Origin: an uncultured Actinomycetes bacterium
GTDB lineage: Bacteria > Actinomycetota > Actinomycetes > Mycobacteriales > Mycobacteriaceae
Assembly: GCA_903877095.1 (NCBI GenBank)
Contig: CAIRCP010000220.1
Span: 1 to 34,348 of the forward strand
Length of the DNA stretch: 34,348 nucleotides
Reading direction: 5' to 3'
Shown piece by piece: positions 18,105-25,872 of this stretch. The notes below the pieces were generated by a model that was not told where the DNA came from, made no database searches, and saw nothing but the letters and a program-made list of their open reading frames with translations. The translations under genes and the position numbers were made by a program. Numbering within the stretch: position 1 is the first letter of the stretch; each line of letters starts with the position of its first letter.

Positions 18105-19553
18105 ATGGCGACTCGTACCAATCCTCTTGTCTCGGCAGCCGTGCTGGCCAGCGCCGCCGCCATCGCAGTCGCCACCCCGGCGATCGCCCCGTCCGTCCAA
18201 TTGCCAAGCCCGCATGCGCTGCAGGCGGCAAAGGTGCAACTGGCCACGTTCTCCGACCTTTTATCCGTCTCCGCCACCGACTGGTCGAACGTCTTCTTCG
18301 GCGGCTATGGCGAAGCCATCAGCCCGAACCAGGACCCCGACTTCGACTGGGCCGCGGCCTACGTCAGCCCCTTTACCCGCTGCAACTTCAACTGCACGGT
18401 GAGCGGCCCCTCCGGTATCGGCTACCTGGCGCTGGACGCACTCATTGACGGCAACGGCTCAGGCTACGCCCCGGTTCTCAAGGATCCGACCAAGCCGTAC
18501 AACGATACGACGAACCCCTACGTCGGCGGTTACCCGACCTGGTCTGTGTCGGCCGTCAACTACTACTTCGAGGGCGGCCCCGGCCCCGGCACCGCGTACC
18601 TGGTCGCTTCGCCGTTCGGCAATCCGAAGAGCCCGTTGTACAACCCGACCGTCGCCGGGCTGATCATGCAGGTGTTCCAGGGACTGCCGGTCCTCACCAA
18701 CTACTACGTCGCAGGCTTGGACGCCATCGCCAAACTGGCCAAGCAGGTTCCGACCGTTGGCCCCTACATCTACGGTGCCATCAACGCCTACCTCGGCCCG
18801 CAGACCGCGGACCCGCAGTTCGGCGACTGGGGCTACGCCGCGGGTCTGTCCGGAATCCTGCGCTACGTCTCTGACGTGGTCACCACCGGCGGCAATCCCT
18901 ACCCGCCCTACGGGCCGACCCCGCCGGCCGCGAGCGGTTCGGCCGCCTCGGTGGCCACTCTGGCTGCGGCCGCGGTGCCGGCGGCGGCGAGCGCCGTCGC
19001 GGCGCCGAAGGTTGAGACGGTCGCCGAGTCCGCCCCAGCCGCCCGCGCCGCGAAGGACACCGCCCCGGCGGTCAGCGAGGTCGAGGTCAGCGCCCCGGCC
19101 GACAGCGCCCCGGCCGACAGCAGCCCGGCAGTCAGCGCTCCGGTCGTCAGCAAGCCGGAGAGCGCCCCAGAGGTCGGCGAGGCCAAGGCCAGCGCCCCGG
19201 CCGCCGTCGACACCCCGCCGGTCAGCACGCCCGAGGTAAAGGCGGCCGAGGAGCCGTCGGTCCCGGAGGTCAAGCCGAGCACGCCGGCCGCCGACAGCGC
19301 TCCTGAGGCCGGCGAGCTGTCAAGCCGGGAGCTCAAGAACCTGGAGAAGGAAACCGCGAAGGCCGAGTCCTCGTCGGCTGACACCGCCAGCGAGTCGAAG
19401 TCGGGTGTCTCCGACTCGAAGGCGGGCGGATCGGATGCGAAGGCGGGTGCCTCGGAGGCCCCCGCAGGTGCCTCCGAAGCCGTTGCTTCCGACGCCAAGG
19501 CGGGCGGCTCCGACGCAGGCTCCGGCACTGACGCCGGCGACAGCGCCAAGTAG
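18105..19553 (+). CDS. Exported mycobacterial protein of unknown function with Ala/Pro/Ser-rich tail
   Basis: A 482-residue protein. An N-terminal signal peptide is clear (positive start MATRTN, hydrophobic stretch to about residue 28, Ala-rich). Residues ~35-265 form a non-repetitive domain rich in Tyr, Gly, Pro and Asn, with two cysteines (CNFNC). From about residue 290 the chain is low-complexity: Ala/Pro/Ser/Val/Glu repeats (SAPADSAPADSSPAVSAP), then Ser/Asp/Lys/Gly-rich repeats (SDAKAGGSDAG). I recognise the general type (NTM exported proteins with this N-terminus) but no function. Its own SigA-like promoter upstream and a strong terminator downstream indicate a monocistronic, probably well-expressed gene. 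It replaces the genes found here in M. tuberculosis. Confidence 0.85.
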   Translation: MATRTNPLVSAAVLASAAAIAVATPAIAPSVQLPSPHALQAAKVQLATFSDLLSVSATDWSNVFFGGYGEAISPNQDPDFDWAAAYVSPFTRCNFNCTVSGPSGIGYLALDALIDGNGSGYAPVLKDPTKPYNDTTNPYVGGYPTWSVSAVNYYFEGGPGPGTAYLVASPFGNPKSPLYNPTVAGLIMQVFQGLPVLTNYYVAGLDAIAKLAKQVPTVGPYIYGAINAYLGPQTADPQFGDWGYAAGLSGILRYVSDVVTTGGNPYPPYGPTPPAASGSAASVATLAAAAVPAAASAVAAPKVETVAESAPAARAAKDTAPAVSEVEVSAPADSAPADSSPAVSAPVVSKPESAPEVGEAKASAPAAVDTPPVSTPEVKAAEEPSVPEVKPSTPAADSAPEAGELSSRELKNLEKETAKAESSSADTASESKSGVSDSKAGGSDAKAGASEAPAGASEAVASDAKAGGSDAGSGTDAGDSAK

Positions 19554-19568
19554 TCACTGACGCTCAAG

Positions 19569-19610
19569 ACACTTCGGCCCCCTCCGCGAGGAGGGGGCCG
19601 AAGTGTTTTT
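19569..19610 (+). terminator. Strong intrinsic terminator
   Basis: A perfect 15-bp GC-rich stem (19570-19584 with 19591-19605), extended by one A-T pair, has a 6-nt loop and is followed directly by TTTTT at 19606-19610. It lies 16 bp after the stop of the exported protein gene, between two convergent genes. The T-run is on the plus strand only, so it mainly ends transcription from the left. Confidence 0.93.
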
Positions 19611-19616
19611 ACCGGG

Positions 19617-20204
19617 TCAGTCCCGATCCGCCGTGCGCTTGCGCCGCTTGATGCCGACGCCGCCCAGCAGAGAAAAGCCGGTGATCCGGACAGTCGGGGC
19701 GCCCGGTACACCGGCGCCCTCCACGGTGGTGTCGAAGCCGCCGATCACACCGCGGCCCTTGATGTCGACGTTCACTTCCGGTGGCAGCAGGATGGTCTGC
19801 CCGCCGAAGATCGAGTACACGTGCATCTCCACGTCCGACGACGTGAAATCGGCGTAGCGCAGGTCGACCATCCCACCGCCGAACAACGTGAACGTGGTCA
19901 TCCGGCCGGGCACATACCACCGGCCGCTGCGATCGAAGCCGCTGAGGATGGCCAGCAACATCGTCGATGGCGCCGGGCGGCTCTTGCCCCGGCGGAACTC
20001 CATCGCCTCCGGCAGGTCATTGGTGAGGCGCTGCAACTGGTTGTAGCTGTTGGCAGCGTAGGTCTTCGACAGCCGGTCCTCGTACTGGGCCAGCGTCAGG
20101 CGGCCGTTCGACGCCGCTTCGGACAGCAACTGGGCCACTTGGATTCGGTCGTCTGCCGAAGCCTGAGCAGACGAGGCGCGCGACGGCAGATTGCTCATGC
20201 TCAT
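19617..20204 (-). CDS. DUF1707 domain protein
   Basis: A 195-residue protein matching Rv0966c. The N-terminal DUF1707 domain (about residues 18-70) shows ADDRIQVAQLLSEA, GRLTLAQYEDRL and TYAANSYNQLQRLTNDLP, a small domain common at the start of actinobacterial envelope proteins. The remaining ~110 residues have beta-rich sequence with FTLFGGGMVDLR, HVYSIFGGQTILLP and FSLLGGVGIKRR, like the cell-wall-active-antibiotic-response C-terminal domain (LiaF-like) repeats. There is no membrane segment. The start at 20204 has no Shine-Dalgarno sequence, but a TAGGCT -10 element lies at 20214-20219, so the mRNA would have almost no leader. An ATG two codons in (20198) is possible. Function unknown. Confidence 0.85.
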   Translation of the reverse strand: MSMSNLPSRASSAQASADDRIQVAQLLSEAASNGRLTLAQYEDRLSKTYAANSYNQLQRLTNDLPEAMEFRRGKSRPAPSTMLLAILSGFDRSGRWYVPGRMTTFTLFGGGMVDLRYADFTSSDVEMHVYSIFGGQTILLPPEVNVDIKGRGVIGGFDTTVEGAGVPGAPTVRITGFSLLGGVGIKRRKRTADRD

Positions 20205-20213
20205 GGTGATTCG

Positions 20214-20219
20214 AGCCTA
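20214..20219 (-). promoter_or_regulatory. -10 element of the DUF1707 gene
   Basis: Read on the minus strand this is TAGGCT, fitting TANNNT, with 9 nt between it and the ATG. Transcription would begin about 2 nt before the start codon, a nearly leaderless message. The element lies in the 80-bp gap after echA7 and would separate this gene from the operon. Confidence 0.4.
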
Positions 20220-20284
20220 CGACCCCGCAACGGCCCTGCAAACCCCCGTTCGCCGACCGTCATCGAGTACCGGCGACGCCCCCG

Positions 20285-21058
20285 TTAGGACGACACCCAG
20301 CGCGGTGGCCGCTTCTCCAGGAAGGACAGCATGCCTTCGCGGGCCTCCTCGGAGACGAACAGCCGGGCGGACGTCTCGGCGAGACGTTCGGCGTCCCGGT
20401 CGAAGCCGGCCAGCACCTCGGCGGTGGTGAGCGCTTTGGACGCCGCCAGGCCCTGCGGCGAGCCCTTCGCGAGATCAGCGGTGATCGCGTTGACGGCGAA
20501 ATGGACGTCGTCGGCGGTCGTCGTCACCAGTCCGATGTCGGCAGCCCGGCCGGCGTTGAACGTCTCGCCGGTCAGGTAGTACCGGGCTGCGGCGCGGGGG
20601 CTCAGCTTGGGCAGCAGGGTCAGCGAGATGATCGCGGGCGCCACCCCGATCCGTACCTCGGTGAGGGCGAAGGTGCTGCGAGGACCGGCCACGACCATGT
20701 CGCACGCCCCGACCAGCCCCATGCCGCCGGCCCGGACGTGGCCGTCGATGGCGGCGATCACCGGCATCGGGGATTCCAGGATCGAACGCAGCAACGCCGT
20801 CAACTCCCGCGCCCGGCCCAGTGCCGCGTCGAACGGGTCACCGCCGGAGGCCTCGCTGAGATCCGCACCCGCACAGAAGGTTCCACCGGTGTGGCCGAGC
20901 ACCACCGCCCGCACCGCGGGGTCGGCGGCCGCGCGGCGCAGGCCCTCGTGCAACTGGGCGACGAGCTTGGCGGACAGAGCGTTCCGGTTGTGCGGGGAGT
21001 CCAGCGTCAGTCGGGCGACATGGCCGTCAGCAGCGTAGGAAACCAGGCTGTCTGCCAT
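20285..21058 (-). CDS. echA7: Enoyl-CoA hydratase/isomerase family protein (EchA7; LiuC/AtuE-like)
   Basis: A 257-residue crotonase-fold protein, last gene of the acyl-CoA operon. The oxyanion-hole segment GGTFCAGADLSE and the second conserved block HVRAGGMGLVGACD are present. Of the two catalytic glutamates of classical enoyl-CoA hydratase, the first is replaced by Gly (GMGLV) while the second is kept in FALTEVRIGVAP. That pattern is like LiuC-type methylglutaconyl-CoA hydratases. With the carboxylase genes upstream, hydration of a glutaconyl-CoA-type product is the most likely reaction. It starts 7 nt after the fadE12 stop. Confidence 0.88.
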   Translation of the reverse strand: MADSLVSYAADGHVARLTLDSPHNRNALSAKLVAQLHEGLRRAAADPAVRAVVLGHTGGTFCAGADLSEASGGDPFDAALGRARELTALLRSILESPMPVIAAIDGHVRAGGMGLVGACDMVVAGPRSTFALTEVRIGVAPAIISLTLLPKLSPRAAARYYLTGETFNAGRAADIGLVTTTADDVHFAVNAITADLAKGSPQGLAASKALTTAEVLAGFDRDAERLAETSARLFVSEEAREGMLSFLEKRPPRWVSS

Positions 21059-21065
21059 CGCGGTC

Positions 21066-22241
21066 TCAGTACGACCTGGGCAGACCGAGGGAGGTCTGCG
21101 CGATGAAGTTGAGGATCATCTCGCGGCTGACCGGGGCGATACGGCTCAGGCGCGAGCCCACCAGCATGGCGGCCACGCCGTACTCCTGGGACAGGCCGTT
21201 ACCGCCCATCGACTGCACCGCCTGGTCGACCGCCCGGGTGGACGCCTCACCGGCGGCGTACTTGGCCATGTTCGCAGCCTCGGCGGCGCCCATATCGTCA
21301 CCCGCGTCATAGAGCGTGGCGGCCTTCTGCATCATCAGCTTGGCCAATTCGAGCTCGATGTGGTTCTGCGCCAACGGATGTGCAATGCCCTGGTGTGCCC
21401 CGATCGGGGTCTTCCACACCTGCCGCGTCTTGACATAGTCGGTCGCCTTGGTCAGCGCGAGTCGACCCATGCCGACGGCACTGGCCGCGCCCATGATCCG
21501 CTCCGGGTTCAGACCGGAGAACAGTTGCGCGATCGCGGCGTCCTCCGCGCCGACCAGCGCATCGGAGGGCAGGCGCACCTCGTCGAGGAACACCTGGAAC
21601 TGGCTTTCCGGCATGGTCAGTTCCATCGGGATCTTGGTGAAGCTCAGTCCAGGGGCGTCGGTCGGCACGACGAACAGCGCGGGACGAAGGGATTCGGACT
21701 TCGCCACCCCCTCTTTAAAGCTGCGGCCGACGACGAGGACGTACTGCGACTGGTCCAGTCCGGAGATCCACACTTTCTGACCGGACAGGATCCAGTCGCT
21801 GCCGTCGCGCCGGGCGGTGGTGGTGATGCGATGGGAGTTCGACCCGGCGTCCGGTTCGGTGATCGCGAAGGCCATGGTGATCGACCCGTCGGCGATGCCG
21901 GGTACCCAGCGCTTCTTCTGCTCGTCGGTGCCGAACTTCGCGATGATGGTGCCGTTGATAGCGGGGGAGACCACCATGAGCAGCAGCGGACAGCCGCCGG
22001 CCGACAGTTCCTCCATTACCAGCGCCAACTCGTACATGCCGGCGCCGCCGCCGCCCAACTCCTCGGGCAGATTCACGCCGATGAAGCCGAGTTGACCTGC
22101 CTCGCGCCATAATTCGTCGGTGTGGCCGCCGGAGCGGGCCCGCTCCAGGTAGTAGTCCGGGCCGTAGTTGGCGGCCAGGGCGGCGACGGCTTTGCGCAGC
22201 GCCTGCCGCTCCTCGCTCTCGATGAAGCTGGTGTCGGTCAT
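21066..22241 (-). CDS. fadE12: Acyl-CoA dehydrogenase FadE12
   Basis: A 391-residue acyl-CoA dehydrogenase, full length. FAD-binding motifs MAFAITEPDAGSNS and WILSGQKVWISG are present, as are the C-terminal QSMGGNGLSQEYGV and the segment APVSREMIL, where a Glu aligns with the usual catalytic base. It should form the alpha,beta double bond of an acyl-CoA and pass electrons to ETF. The ATG overlaps the accA2 stop (ATGA, 22238-22241), so translation is coupled. It differs clearly from the other dehydrogenase of this operon, so the two probably act on different intermediates. Confidence 0.92.
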   Translation of the reverse strand: MTDTSFIESEERQALRKAVAALAANYGPDYYLERARSGGHTDELWREAGQLGFIGVNLPEELGGGGAGMYELALVMEELSAGGCPLLLMVVSPAINGTIIAKFGTDEQKKRWVPGIADGSITMAFAITEPDAGSNSHRITTTARRDGSDWILSGQKVWISGLDQSQYVLVVGRSFKEGVAKSESLRPALFVVPTDAPGLSFTKIPMELTMPESQFQVFLDEVRLPSDALVGAEDAAIAQLFSGLNPERIMGAASAVGMGRLALTKATDYVKTRQVWKTPIGAHQGIAHPLAQNHIELELAKLMMQKAATLYDAGDDMGAAEAANMAKYAAGEASTRAVDQAVQSMGGNGLSQEYGVAAMLVGSRLSRIAPVSREMILNFIAQTSLGLPRSY

Positions 22242-24271
22242 GGTTGTTCTCCCTCGGTGTCGTCGGTCGCGGTGTCGTCGGTCGCGGTGTCGTCGGTCTC
22301 CACGCGGGCGAGCACGGCGCCCACAGCGACCTGCTGGCCCAGCGTGACGTCGAGTTGGCGCAGCACGCCATCCGTCGGCGCGGTGATCGTGTGCTCCATC
22401 TTCATGGCCTCCAGCCAGACCAGCGGCTGCCCGGCGGTGACACGGTCACCGAGGGCGGCGCCCAGGCGGATCACCGAACCCGGCATCGGCGCCAGCAGGG
22501 ATCCCTCGGCCACCACCGATGCCGGATCGCCGAACCGCGGGACGACGGTGAACGCCACCGCGCCCCGGGGCGAGTCCACCCATACCTCCTGGCCGTAACG
22601 CGCGACGGCGAACGCGGTGGCCACCCCGTCGTCGGAGAGCACCACCTCGGCGGGGGTGGCCGAGACCATTTCGACGCCCGGGTCATCGGGCAGATGCAGC
22701 CCGGTGCGGGTGAACCGGTAGGCCACCGGGTGCTCGGTGCTCGACTCGCCGGCGGTTGCGTACACCTTGCGCTGGTTACCCGAGACGACGTTGCGCCAAC
22801 CACTGGGCTGCCCGGCCAGCGTCTTGGCGGTGGCTCGGTTGTGCGCGGCGTCGGCGATGGCGGCGGCGATCGCCGACAGTCGCACCGTCCGGGGGTCGGC
22901 CAACGGGGTGGCGAGCGTGTCGAGGCCGTGGGTGTCGAAGAACGCGGTATCGGTGGCACCGGCCAGGAACGCCGGGTGGCGCAGCACGTTGACGAGCAGG
23001 TCGCGGTTGGTGCGCAGTCCATGCAGGCGGGTTCGGGCCAGGGCGTCGGCGAGCACGTGTGCGGCCCGGGCCCGGGTCGGCGCGTACGAGATGACCTTGG
23101 CCAGCATCGGGTCATAGTGGATCGACACCACCGACCCGTCGCGAATGCCCGAGTCCAGCCGGATTGCCCCAGAAGAATCAACACAGCGGTCGATCAATCC
23201 GAAATATGTTGTGGCGGAGGGGACGTCGAAACGGTGGATGGTCCCTGCCTGGGGCTGCCACCCGCGCGCCGGGTCCTCAGCGTTGAGCCTGGCCTCGATG
23301 GAATGTCCGACAGGGCGGGGCGGCTCGGCGGGGAGTCGCTCACCGTCGGCGACGGACAGCTGCAACTCCACCAGGTCGATGCGGGTGGTCAGTTCAGTGA
23401 CCGGGTGTTCGACCTGAAGCCGGGTGTTCATTTCCAGGAAATAGAATTCGCCGGCGCGATCCGGTGAGTCGTCGGCCAGAAACTCAACGGTGCCCGCGCC
23501 GGTGTAGCCGACTGCCTTCGCGGCGAGCCTGGCCGCGATGAACAGCCGTTCGCGCATCCCGGGGACGGCGTCAACGAGAGGTGAGGGTGCTTCCTCGATG
23601 ACCTTCTGGTGGCGGCGCTGGATGGAACACTCCCGCTCGCCAACCGCCCACACCGTGCCGTGCTGGTCTGCCATCACCTGCACTTCGATGTGTCGGCCCC
23701 GCGGCAGGTAGCGCTCGCAGAAGACGGTGGCGTCGCCGAATGCGGAGTGAGCCTCGCGTTGCGCGGCGGCCACCTGGTCGGGTAGATCGGCGAGGTCGTC
23801 GACCACCCGCATCCCGCGGCCGCCGCCACCGGCGGAGGCCTTCACCAGAACCGGAAGCTGTTCGGGCGCAACGATTGCCGGGTCGAGTTCGGCGAGCACC
23901 GGTACCCCGGCGACGGCCATCATCTTCTTGGCCTCGATCTTGGAGCCCATCGCCGACACCGCGGCCGGCGGGGGACCGATCCAGATGAGACCGGCGTCGA
24001 TCACCGCAGTCGCGAAACACGCGTTCTCTGAAAGGAATCCATAGCCGGGGTGCACCGCGTCGGCGCCTGCGGCCCGGGCGGCAGCGACGAGTTCGGCGGC
24101 GTCGAGGTAGCTGGCGATCCACACCCGCGCGTCGGCTTCGGCGACGTGCGGGGCGGCCGCGTCCGGGTCTGTGTAGACGGCGACGGTGCCGATGCCCAGA
24201 CGCCGGCAGGTGGCGAACACCCGCCGGGCGATCTCGCCGCGGTTGGCGACCAGGACTTTGCTGATGGCCAT
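22238..24271 (-). CDS. accA2: Acyl-CoA carboxylase alpha subunit (biotin carboxylase + BCCP)
   Basis: A 677-residue biotin-dependent carboxylase alpha chain. The biotin carboxylase domain (about 1-450) starts SKVLVANRGEIARRV and has the ATP-grasp loop KASAGGGGRGMRV and the FLEMNTRLQVEHPVTE motif. A middle region (about 450-590) is like the BT domain of MCC/PCC-type alpha chains. The C-terminal biotinyl domain has EAMKMEH, with the biotinylated Lys near residue 624. It carboxylates biotin for transfer by AccD2. The last residues contain a TDDTA repeat encoded by a 15-bp tandem repeat. The ATG at 24271 matches the family N-terminus; a GTG at 24280 overlapping the accD2 stop (GTGA) is an alternative start. 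Confidence 0.92.
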   Translation of the reverse strand: MAISKVLVANRGEIARRVFATCRRLGIGTVAVYTDPDAAAPHVAEADARVWIASYLDAAELVAAARAAGADAVHPGYGFLSENACFATAVIDAGLIWIGPPPAAVSAMGSKIEAKKMMAVAGVPVLAELDPAIVAPEQLPVLVKASAGGGGRGMRVVDDLADLPDQVAAAQREAHSAFGDATVFCERYLPRGRHIEVQVMADQHGTVWAVGERECSIQRRHQKVIEEAPSPLVDAVPGMRERLFIAARLAAKAVGYTGAGTVEFLADDSPDRAGEFYFLEMNTRLQVEHPVTELTTRIDLVELQLSVADGERLPAEPPRPVGHSIEARLNAEDPARGWQPQAGTIHRFDVPSATTYFGLIDRCVDSSGAIRLDSGIRDGSVVSIHYDPMLAKVISYAPTRARAAHVLADALARTRLHGLRTNRDLLVNVLRHPAFLAGATDTAFFDTHGLDTLATPLADPRTVRLSAIAAAIADAAHNRATAKTLAGQPSGWRNVVSGNQRKVYATAGESSTEHPVAYRFTRTGLHLPDDPGVEMVSATPAEVVLSDDGVATAFAVARYGQEVWVDSPRGAVAFTVVPRFGDPASVVAEGSLLAPMPGSVIRLGAALGDRVTAGQPLVWLEAMKMEHTITAPTDGVLRQLDVTLGQQVAVGAVLARVETDDTATDDTATDDTEGEQP
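22255..22299. repeat. Three 15-bp tandem repeats in the accA2 3' end
   Basis: The 15-bp unit CGGTGTCGTCGGTCG is present twice exactly (22255-22269, 22270-22284) and a third time with one change at its end (22285-22299). The unit is a multiple of three, so copy-number change would add or remove five residues of the acidic C-terminal tail of AccA2 without a frameshift. Confidence 0.85.
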
Positions 24272-24276
24272 GTCGC

Positions 24277-25872
24277 TCACATCCGGAAGACGCCGAACTT
24301 CGACGTCCCCTCGATCGGGCCAGTGGCGATGGCGGACAGGCAGATTCCCAAGACCGTCCGGGTGTCCCGCGGATCGATCACCCCGTCGTCGTAGAGCCGG
24401 CCGGACAGGAACATCGGTAGTGACTCGGCTTCGATCTGAGCCTCGACCGCCGCTCGCAGCGCGGCGTCGGCCGCCTCGTCGACGGACTGTCCGCGGGCCT
24501 CGGAGGCGGCGCGGTTGACGATCGAGAGCACCCCGGCCAACTGGGCGCCGCCCATCACCGCGGACTTCGCACTGGGCCAGGCGAACAGAAACCTCGGATC
24601 GTAGGCACGGCCGCACATCCCGTAGTGGCCCGCTCCGTAGGACGCACCGATGAGCAGGGAGATGTGCGGAACCGCCGAGTTGGACACGGCGTTGATCATC
24701 ATCGCGCCGTGCTTGATCATCCCGCCTTCCTCATACGCCTTGCCGACCATGTATCCGGTGGTGTTGTGCAGGAACAACAGTGGGACGTTCGACTGGTTGG
24801 CCAGTTGGATGAACTGGGTCGCCTTCTGGGACTCCTCGCTGAACAGCACACCGCGTGCATTGGCCAGGATGCCCAGCGGGTAGCCGTGCACCCGGGCCCA
24901 GCCGGTGACCAGTGACGACCCGTAAAGCGGTTTGAACTCGTCGAAATCCGAACCGTCGACCACCCTGGCGATCACCTCACGCGGGTCGAACGGGATGCGC
25001 AGATCGGCCGGGACGATGCCGATCAGTTCCTCCGGGTCGGCCAGCGGTTCGGTGACGGGCTGTGGCGCCGGACCGAGCTTCACCCGGTTGAGCCGGGCGA
25101 CGATCCGTCGTCCGATCCGGATGGCGTCGAGTTCGTCGTTGGCGAAGTAGTCCGCCAGACCCGAAGTGCGAGCGTGCATTTCGGCGCCGCCGAGTGACTC
25201 GTCGTCGGAGTCCTCGCCGGTGGCCATCTTCACCAGCGGCGGGCCGGCCAGGAACACCTTGGAGCGTTCCTTGATCATCACCACGTAGTCGCTCATCCCG
25301 GGCACATAGGCGCCACCGGCGGTCGAGTTGCCGAACACCAGGGCGATGGTGGGAATGCCGGCCGCCGACAGCCGGGTCAGATCGCGGAACATCTGGCCGC
25401 CCGGAATGAAGATCTCCTTCTGGGTGGGCAGATCCGCGCCGCCGGACTCCACCAGCGAGATCATCGGAAGCCGGTTCTCGTAGGCGATCTGGTTGGCGCG
25501 CAACACCTTTTTCAGTGTCCACGGGTTGGAGGTTCCGCCCTTGACGGTGGGATCGTGGGCCACCAGCATGCATTCGATGCCCTCGACCACGCCGATTCCG
25601 GTGACCAGGCTGGCGCCCACCTGGAACTGGCTGCCGTAGGCGGCCAGCGGGCACAACTCGAGGAACGGTGAATCCGGGTCGACGAGCAACTCGATGCGCT
25701 CCCGCGCGGTCAGCTTGCCGCGGGCGTGATGGCGCTCAACGTATTTCGGCCCGCCCCCGCCCAGCGCCTTGGCCAGTTCGGCGTCCAGTTCGGCGAGTTT
25801 GGCTGTCATCGCCTCGGCCGCCTGAGCGAATTCCGGTGACTGCGGGTTGACCGTGGTGCGCAGGCCGGTCAC
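24277..25872 (-). CDS. accD2: Acyl-CoA carboxylase beta subunit (carboxyltransferase)
   Basis: A 531-residue carboxyltransferase of the MCC-beta/geranyl-CoA carboxylase type. Signatures are the N-terminal KLTARERIELLVDPDSPF, the acyl-CoA-binding oxyanion motif FGNSTAGGAYVPGMSDY, and the C-terminal GASYGAGHYGMCGRAYDP and AWPSAKSAVMGG. It transfers CO2 from biotin on AccA2 to an enoyl-CoA. The GTG at 25872 overlaps the fadE13 stop (GTGA) and gives the usual length, while a longer frame to 26067 would run deep into fadE13. The sequence looks closer to MCC and geranyl-CoA carboxylases than to propionyl/acetyl-CoA carboxylases, which points to a branched enoyl-CoA substrate. Confidence 0.93.
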   Translation of the reverse strand: MTGLRTTVNPQSPEFAQAAEAMTAKLAELDAELAKALGGGGPKYVERHHARGKLTARERIELLVDPDSPFLELCPLAAYGSQFQVGASLVTGIGVVEGIECMLVAHDPTVKGGTSNPWTLKKVLRANQIAYENRLPMISLVESGGADLPTQKEIFIPGGQMFRDLTRLSAAGIPTIALVFGNSTAGGAYVPGMSDYVVMIKERSKVFLAGPPLVKMATGEDSDDESLGGAEMHARTSGLADYFANDELDAIRIGRRIVARLNRVKLGPAPQPVTEPLADPEELIGIVPADLRIPFDPREVIARVVDGSDFDEFKPLYGSSLVTGWARVHGYPLGILANARGVLFSEESQKATQFIQLANQSNVPLLFLHNTTGYMVGKAYEEGGMIKHGAMMINAVSNSAVPHISLLIGASYGAGHYGMCGRAYDPRFLFAWPSAKSAVMGGAQLAGVLSIVNRAASEARGQSVDEAADAALRAAVEAQIEAESLPMFLSGRLYDDGVIDPRDTRTVLGICLSAIATGPIEGTSKFGVFRM

